Below the pieces are notes generated by a model. That model had not been told where the DNA came from and ran no database searches. It was given only the letters and a program-made list of their open reading frames with translations. DNA of 10,409 bases from Euryarchaeota archaeon UBA59 (lineage in GTDB: Archaea; Thermoplasmatota; Poseidoniia; Poseidoniales; Thalassarchaeaceae), in assembly GCA_002505495.1 (NCBI GenBank), contig DAVI01000083.1, positions 8,092 to 18,500 on the forward strand, in the 5' to 3' direction. Numbering within the stretch: the stretch's first letter is position 1; every line of letters starts with the position of its first letter. A program made the translations under genes and the position numbers. Positions 5,755 to 10,409 of the stretch are shown one piece after another.

Positions 5755-8700
5755 ATGGGCGAGGAACTGGATGAGGCTCCGCAGGGGCCTTTCGAGCCGA
5801 TTGCGATAGTCGGAATGTCGGCATTGTTGCCCGACGCTCCAGACCTCGACTCATTTTGGCAGAACGTGCTTTCGGCGCACGTCTCATTCAAGGACGTGCC
5901 TGCTGAGCGTTGGGAGTCTGGTGACTTCTACGTCCCCGGCGAGCCGGGCTCGGCTCCCGAAGGCAAGACCTACTCGCGGATTGGCGCCTTTGTGGAGGGC
6001 TTCGAGTTTGATTGGAGGCGCTGGAAGCAGCCGCCGGGTACGCTGAGCCAAATCGACGACAGCCAACTGTGGGCCGTCGAAGTGGCTGCTGCGGCTCTTG
6101 AGCACGCCGGCTATCTTGGAGAGGATGCTCGGGCTAAACTACCCAACACCAGAACAGGTGTGGTCTTCGCGAATGCTCTCGGAGGCGAGCAGAGGGAATA
6201 TTCCAACCACCGAATCTTTGCTGACCAGTTAGCTCGTAAGGCGGTTGAGGCAGGACTCCCCGCTGACCGGGTTGAATCTTTCAAGGAGATGATCGTCGAA
6301 GGGACACCTCGTGTCGATGAGGACACGATGCCCGGCGAGCTGGCGAACGTCGTCGCCGGGCGGGTTGCAAATCTACTCGACCTGCAGGGTCCGAACTTCA
6401 CCGCTGATGCGGCGTGTGCCAGCACTTTCGCGGCGCTCGTCTCCGCCTGCCGTCTGTTGCAGACCCGACAGGTCGATGTCATGCTCGCAGGTGCCAGCGA
6501 CCGGACAATGGACCCGGCGACCTACGCCAAGTTCAGCGCCATCGGGGCGCTTTCACCGACTCACTCCCGACCCTTCGATGCGAGGGCGAACGGCTTCGTG
6601 ATGGGCGAGGGTGCCGGCTGTGTGATTCTCAAGAGGCTCGGAGACGCCATCGCTGACGGCGACTCGATTTACTCGGTAATCCGTGGAATCGGCGCCTCGA
6701 GCGACGGTCGCGGCAAGGGCATCACCGCACCGAGCACTCGGGGTCAGAAGCAGGCGGTCATGCGCGCCATGCAGCAGGCCGGATACGGTGCAGGGAGCGT
6801 CGAATTGATTGAGGCACACGGGACCAGCACGAAGGTTGGTGATGCTACCGAGTTGGAGACGCTCAGTGGGGTGTTCTCCGCTGCCGGTGCTGGTGACAGG
6901 GTTGCGGTCGGCTCCATCAAGAGTCAGATTGGCCACCTGAAGGCGGCTGCGGGAATGGCAGGTCTGCTGAAGGCGAGTCTCGCACTGCACCACCGCACTA
7001 TCCCCCCTTCGGCGGGATTTGAACAGCCGAATACCTCTGTCGAGTGGGACGATATCCCCTTCTTCGTGCCGACTTCGGCTGTCGAGTGGCCGGCACCGCC
7101 GTCCGGCCTTCCCAGACGAGCGGGGATATCCGCCTTCGGATTCGGAGGCACCAACTTCCACTGCGCAATCGAGCAGTACGACCCCGAGTTTCATCTCGCA
7201 CTCGCCAAGCAGTGGCAGGCCAAGGTGACCGGCGGAGACGGCTCGCCGCCAAGTTGCGCGAGCGTTCTCGACCCGTCGGCAGAACCCTCCCTGACCTGGG
7301 CGGAGTTGAAGGCGGTCGAAGGCGGGGTTCTGTTACTCAATGCGAACGACTTGGAGGCGCTTGAGGGCGAGATCGCCCTATCCAAGGCAGCCCTGTTCGC
7401 ACCGGCAGGACCGACCTTCGATGACAACCCGGAGGGGAGGCGCCTTTCTGCCGCTTTGAACGCCCTCTCCAGTGACTATTCCCCAATTGGGGTCAGATGC
7501 GCAGTAGTCGCCACATCATGGTCCCAACTTGAGAAGCGCCTCGACCTACTGCTCTCCAATCTCGGCGACCGCAGTCGCTGGGACTTCCTCTCCAAGCAGA
7601 TGGTGTTCATCACCGACGAGCGGCCACTGCCATCAACTGCAGCACTAGTGCAGATGTTCCCCGGCCAGGGTAGCCAGTATGTCGGCATGACCTACGACCT
7701 ATCGAAGAGGTATGACGTAATCGGTGACACTTGGCGTGAGGCTGACCGCACGATGGTCGAGATTCTCGATGGGGAGAAACTGTCCGACTTCGTCCTCCGG
7801 GAGAACCTGAGCGATGAGGAGAGGCAGGGTGCAGAAGAGAAACTGAAGCGAACAGAATTCACTCAGCCGGCGATGTTGACGGCAGATTTGGCGATTCATC
7901 GATTGCTATCCGAGCACGGAATCCACGCCGACATGGTCGCTGGGCACAGTCTCGGTGAGTACGCCGCATTGAGCGTTTCTGGGATTCTGAAATTCCACGA
8001 CGCGCTGCGCGCAGCGGCGGCCCGAGGTACTGAGATGGGTAGCGTCGACGTCCCCGACCAAGGTTTGATGGCGAGCGTCACGGCGCCTTTCGAGGCGGTT
8101 TTGGGAGTCATCGAGTCCCTCGACGGATATGTGATTGCGGCTAACAAGAATTCCCCCACGATGACGGTCATTGCAGGCGAGACCGAACCGATGCAGGAGG
8201 CGATTCGCCGCTTTGCGGAACTCGGCATCCAATGTGTCATATTGCAGACCAGTCACGCATTCCACTCCCGGATTGTCGCGCCGGCAAACGAGCCACTTCG
8301 CCGCTTCCTTGAGAACCTTGAACTCTCCCTACCCAAGATACCGATTACCGCCAACTATGACGGCCAATTCTACCCGACCTCACTCGATTCGGGGCAGACA
8401 ACTCACGATGCGATTCTTGCTCAACTTGCGCCACAGATGTCGTCGGCGGTCGAGTGGACTGAGCAGATGAAGACGATGTATGATGCGGGAGGGCGTCTCT
8501 TCGTCGAGGTCGGCCCGAAGCGAGCCCTCGCCATATTCGCCGACCAGATTCTCGCTGATTCTCCCAAGGTGGTCACCAACACGAATCATCCGAAGCAGGG
8601 TGGGGTCGCTTCGTTCCACGGCGCCCTTGCGGTCTGCGCCCTCGCAGGACGAGTTCCTGAGATTCCAGCGTACGATTCCGCCGCTCTCACCGAAGGCTTC

Positions 8701-10409
8701 CGCGCCGGACCGTTGGAGGTTTGGCAAGGTAGCGGAGGCGGCGAGCTTCCCGCCGAGCCGGCGGTCTCTAGTTCGGACTGGGAGGAGTTGAGGGTTCGCG
8801 CCCGTCCTCTGCCGTCAGGCGGCGTCGCCGCGCCATTGTCGGCCGCCAGCCAAGCGGCGACCACACAGCAAATTGTCGATGAGGTCGTAGATGTCGAGGG
8901 CTACCTCGCGAAGTGCATCTCCGAAGTCTGTGGCTACCCTGCACGGCTGGTGACGGGCGAGTTGGAACTGGCTTCGCTAGGAATAACCGGAGATTCGCTC
9001 ACCACATTGTTGGAGCGGATTTCGAGCGAGGCTTCGGTGAACGGCCCACCGGATGCCACGGCACTAGGGACATTACCGGCATTGGTGGAGTGGATTTCCG
9101 CACCCCCAGCAGGATTCACCGTCCAGGTTAGGCGAGCGGGTTCGGTTTTGGCGCCCACGTCCAATTCAGACCCGATGGCCGCCCGCCGGTCTGACCCCTA
9201 TGTGGTCACAGGAATCAGCCTCGGACTGCCTGGTATGGACGAGGTCTTCGCTCCCGATGCGTTGGAGAGAATCCTCAATGGAGAGAATTTCATCTCTGAG
9301 TTGCCCGAAGAGGTGAAGCAGCGACTGTTGGACAAGAATCTGGTTCGAATCGTCAAGAAGCCGGATGGAGGCGCCGAGTTTGTCCCCTGTGACTCCTTTG
9401 AGTTGATACCTCAGTTGGCCGGGGTCGGCGGTTACTTCGACCTTGCAGAACAGTACGGCATCGACCCCAAGATCGTCGCCGCCATGGACTCCGCCACAAC
9501 CCTCTCCTTCGCCGCCGGACTTGAGGCCCTCAAAGATGCTGGCCTTCCCCTCGTTGCGGTCGAACAGACGAGCAGAAAGGGCAAGCGCCTGATACGCGCC
9601 TGGCATCTCCCCGATACGATTCGGGACCGAACTGGAGTCGTCTTCAGTTCGGTGTTTCCCGGCATTGGAATGGCGATGCGTCATGCGGTCAACAACGGGG
9701 CGGATGAGGATGGCACATTCGATAGGAAATTCCTGCTCCAAGTTCTGACGATGGGTCACGCCCAGTTCGCTCAGTGGATTGGGGCGCGCGGGCCAAACGC
9801 CGCCATCAACAACGCCTGCGCATCGACTCCCGCCGCCTTCGCAATCGCTGAAGATTGGATTTCAACCGGTCGCTGTGACCGAGTCATCGTGATTTCCGGC
9901 GACGACTCCACAGGTGACGACCTGATGGAGTGGATCGGAGCCGGGTTCGCTGCTGCAGGGGCCCACTCGATGGGCAACGTGGTCGAGGAGGTCGCACTTC
10001 CGTTCGATGCGCGGCGCAACGGCATGTTGCTCGGAATGGGTGGCGCCGCCTTCGTCATCGAGCGAGCGTCACACGCCTCAGAGCGTGGCGTGATTCCCTA
10101 CGCAGAACTGCTCGGCGCACACATCGGAAACTCCGCCTTCCACCCGACCCGCCTCGACGTCGAGCACGTCGCGGCCTCACTAGACGAGTTCGTCGGCAGG
10201 ATGGAGGACGAGTGGGGTCTGGACCGACACGACCTAGCGGGGCGAATGACCTTCATGTCACACGAGCCCTACACACCGGCCAGAGGCGGTTCGGCATCGG
10301 CTGAGATCCAGGCTCTTCGCAAGGCGTTCGGTGATTCAGCTGACCGAATCATCATCACCAACACGAAGGGATTCACCGGTCACCCGATGGGAGTCGGCAT
10401 CGAGGATGC
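5755..10409 (+). CDS. Type I fatty-acid/polyketide megasynthase, KS-AT-ACP-KS, right end cut
   Basis: An uninterrupted frame of 1551 codons that runs off the window. Domains in order: KS1 about residues 16-474 (Cys221, His355, His394), a KS-AT linker to 630, AT about 631-942 (Ser732, His837, Arg757), a linker rich in Ala, Pro and Gly, a carrier domain about 1048-1116 (Ser1081), and KS2 from about 1148 to the edge (Cys1355, His1503, His1543). All catalytic residues expected of these domains are present. It should load malonyl units and build an acyl or polyketide chain in the cytoplasm. KS1 is like the first KS of PUFA synthases (PfaA) in its long insert before the active Cys. No ketoreductase, dehydratase or enoyl reductase is seen here; the first two may lie beyond the edge, and FabI upstream may serve as the reductase. 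ATG 5755 has GAGGTG 7 bases before it. The product (saturated, polyunsaturated or polyketide) cannot be told. A phosphopantetheinyl transferase is needed but is not in view. Confidence 0.96.
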   Translation, partial: MGEELDEAPQGPFEPIAIVGMSALLPDAPDLDSFWQNVLSAHVSFKDVPAERWESGDFYVPGEPGSAPEGKTYSRIGAFVEGFEFDWRRWKQPPGTLSQIDDSQLWAVEVAAAALEHAGYLGEDARAKLPNTRTGVVFANALGGEQREYSNHRIFADQLARKAVEAGLPADRVESFKEMIVEGTPRVDEDTMPGELANVVAGRVANLLDLQGPNFTADAACASTFAALVSACRLLQTRQVDVMLAGASDRTMDPATYAKFSAIGALSPTHSRPFDARANGFVMGEGAGCVILKRLGDAIADGDSIYSVIRGIGASSDGRGKGITAPSTRGQKQAVMRAMQQAGYGAGSVELIEAHGTSTKVGDATELETLSGVFSAAGAGDRVAVGSIKSQIGHLKAAAGMAGLLKASLALHHRTIPPSAGFEQPNTSVEWDDIPFFVPTSAVEWPAPPSGLPRRAGISAFGFGGTNFHCAIEQYDPEFHLALAKQWQAKVTGGDGSPPSCASVLDPSAEPSLTWAELKAVEGGVLLLNANDLEALEGEIALSKAALFAPAGPTFDDNPEGRRLSAALNALSSDYSPIGVRCAVVATSWSQLEKRLDLLLSNLGDRSRWDFLSKQMVFITDERPLPSTAALVQMFPGQGSQYVGMTYDLSKRYDVIGDTWREADRTMVEILDGEKLSDFVLRENLSDEERQGAEEKLKRTEFTQPAMLTADLAIHRLLSEHGIHADMVAGHSLGEYAALSVSGILKFHDALRAAAARGTEMGSVDVPDQGLMASVTAPFEAVLGVIESLDGYVIAANKNSPTMTVIAGETEPMQEAIRRFAELGIQCVILQTSHAFHSRIVAPANEPLRRFLENLELSLPKIPITANYDGQFYPTSLDSGQTTHDAILAQLAPQMSSAVEWTEQMKTMYDAGGRLFVEVGPKRALAIFADQILADSPKVVTNTNHPKQGGVASFHGALAVCALAGRVPEIPAYDSAALTEGFRAGPLEVWQGSGGGELPAEPAVSSSDWEELRVRARPLPSGGVAAPLSAASQAATTQQIVDEVVDVEGYLAKCISEVCGYPARLVTGELELASLGITGDSLTTLLERISSEASVNGPPDATALGTLPALVEWISAPPAGFTVQVRRAGSVLAPTSNSDPMAARRSDPYVVTGISLGLPGMDEVFAPDALERILNGENFISELPEEVKQRLLDKNLVRIVKKPDGGAEFVPCDSFELIPQLAGVGGYFDLAEQYGIDPKIVAAMDSATTLSFAAGLEALKDAGLPLVAVEQTSRKGKRLIRAWHLPDTIRDRTGVVFSSVFPGIGMAMRHAVNNGADEDGTFDRKFLLQVLTMGHAQFAQWIGARGPNAAINNACASTPAAFAIAEDWISTGRCDRVIVISGDDSTGDDLMEWIGAGFAAAGAHSMGNVVEEVALPFDARRNGMLLGMGGAAFVIERASHASERGVIPYAELLGAHIGNSAFHPTRLDVEHVAASLDEFVGRMEDEWGLDRHDLAGRMTFMSHEPYTPARGGSASAEIQALRKAFGDSADRIIITNTKGFTGHPMGVGIED
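5800..7176 (+). other. KS1 domain (beta-ketoacyl synthase, PfaA-like)
   Basis: It opens with 'IAIVGMSALLP' and ends with 'FGFGGTNFHCAIE'. The nucleophile is Cys221 in 'DAACAST'; the two His are 355 in 'EAHGTST' and 394 in 'SQIGHLKAAAGMAG'. An insert of about 50 residues lies before 'ELANVVAGRVANLLDLQGPN', in the same place as in PUFA-synthase KS domains. It should perform decarboxylative Claisen condensation. Confidence 0.93.
7645..8580 (+). other. AT domain (malonyl-type acyltransferase)
   Basis: It begins 'LVQMFPGQGSQYVGM'. The nucleophile Ser732 lies in 'AGHSLGEYAAL', with His837 in 'SHAFHS'. Arg757 in 'AAARGTEM' sits where FabD Arg117 holds the malonyl carboxylate. 'HAFH' is the specificity motif usual for malonyl-CoA, where methylmalonyl enzymes have 'YASH'. 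I therefore predict malonyl-CoA as the extender unit. Confidence 0.9.
8896..9102 (+). other. Acyl/peptidyl carrier domain, divergent
   Basis: About 69 residues: a first helix 'YLAKCISEVCGYPARLV', then 'LASLGITGDSLTTLLERI' with Ser1081 as the probable phosphopantetheine site, and a last helix 'LGTLPALVEWI'. The Asp-Ser-Leu core and helix order fit a carrier protein. Two extra residues between 'LG' and 'DS' (LGITGDSL, where LGxDSL is usual) make it atypical. It is a single copy, unlike the tandem carriers of PUFA synthases. Confidence 0.72.
9199..10409 (+). other. KS2 domain (divergent beta-ketoacyl synthase, cut at edge)
   Basis: It starts 'YVVTGISLGLPGMDEVF', and most of the thiolase fold is visible. 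The nucleophile is Cys1355 in 'NNACASTPAAF'. The first His is 1503 in 'SHEPYTPARGG', replacing the usual 'EAHGTGT'. The second is 1543 in 'TKGFTGHPMGVGIED', replacing 'TKSxxGHxxGAAG'. The triad is intact, so it is probably a working condensing domain of a separate subfamily, not a decayed copy of KS1. Confidence 0.85.

Noticed and set aside
6553..7194. Antisense frame of 213 codons opposite KS1
   Set aside because: The + strand encodes the conserved KS His motifs here; the antisense protein has no recognisable features.
9166..9759. Long antisense frame within the megasynthase
   Set aside because: It lies wholly opposite the carrier-KS2 region, which is clearly coding on the + strand. Long antisense frames are common opposite such G+C-rich coding sequence.
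5755..10409. Two separate KS genes instead of one fused protein
   Set aside because: Reading codon by codon from 5755 to the edge shows no stop, and the linkers between domains are in frame.

Overview
The window is a gene-dense stretch in which every supported gene lies on the + strand. It most likely comes from a marine planktonic euryarchaeon of the Marine Group II (Ca. Poseidoniales) type. Three things suggest this: a membrane-anchored surface protein with a Gly/Pro linker and a short aromatic C-terminal motif that I associate with that lineage, an archaeal-style TatD-related hydrolase, and a protein with the two-repeat look of archaeal TATA-binding protein (TBP). Ribosome-binding sites are strong (GGAGG, GAGGTG). 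The assignment rests on pattern recognition without any search, so a bacterial source is not formally excluded.

Layout. 1-1137: C-terminal part of a surface protein with an Ig/CARDB-like domain, one transmembrane helix and a cytoplasmic tail. 1178-2386: acyl-CoA dehydrogenase of the isovaleryl/long-chain active-site type. 2396-3181: unrecognised protein. 3181-3858: divergent TBP-like protein with a very acidic tail. 3868-4743: TatD-like metal hydrolase. These last four genes are packed with gaps of 0-9 bases and look like one operon. A 208-base intergenic region (4744-4951) follows. It holds a T-rich tract, an AT-rich segment and a nearly perfect hairpin. 4952-5743: FabI-type enoyl-ACP reductase. 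5755 to the right edge: a type I fatty-acid/polyketide megasynthase, at least 1551 residues long and open at the window end, with domain order KS - AT - ACP - KS.

How the genes work together. The megasynthase has the parts for chain priming and extension: two condensing domains with intact Cys-His-His triads, a malonyl-type acyltransferase and a carrier domain. The separate FabI, 11 bases upstream, could supply enoyl reduction in trans. Ketoreductase and dehydratase domains are not seen and may lie beyond the edge. With an acyl-CoA dehydrogenase nearby, the region looks devoted to acyl-chain chemistry. If the source is archaeal, a FabI plus type I synthase cassette is notable because archaea make isoprenoid membrane lipids and mostly lack fatty-acid synthase.

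I saw no tRNA, rRNA, CRISPR array, insertion sequence or attachment site.
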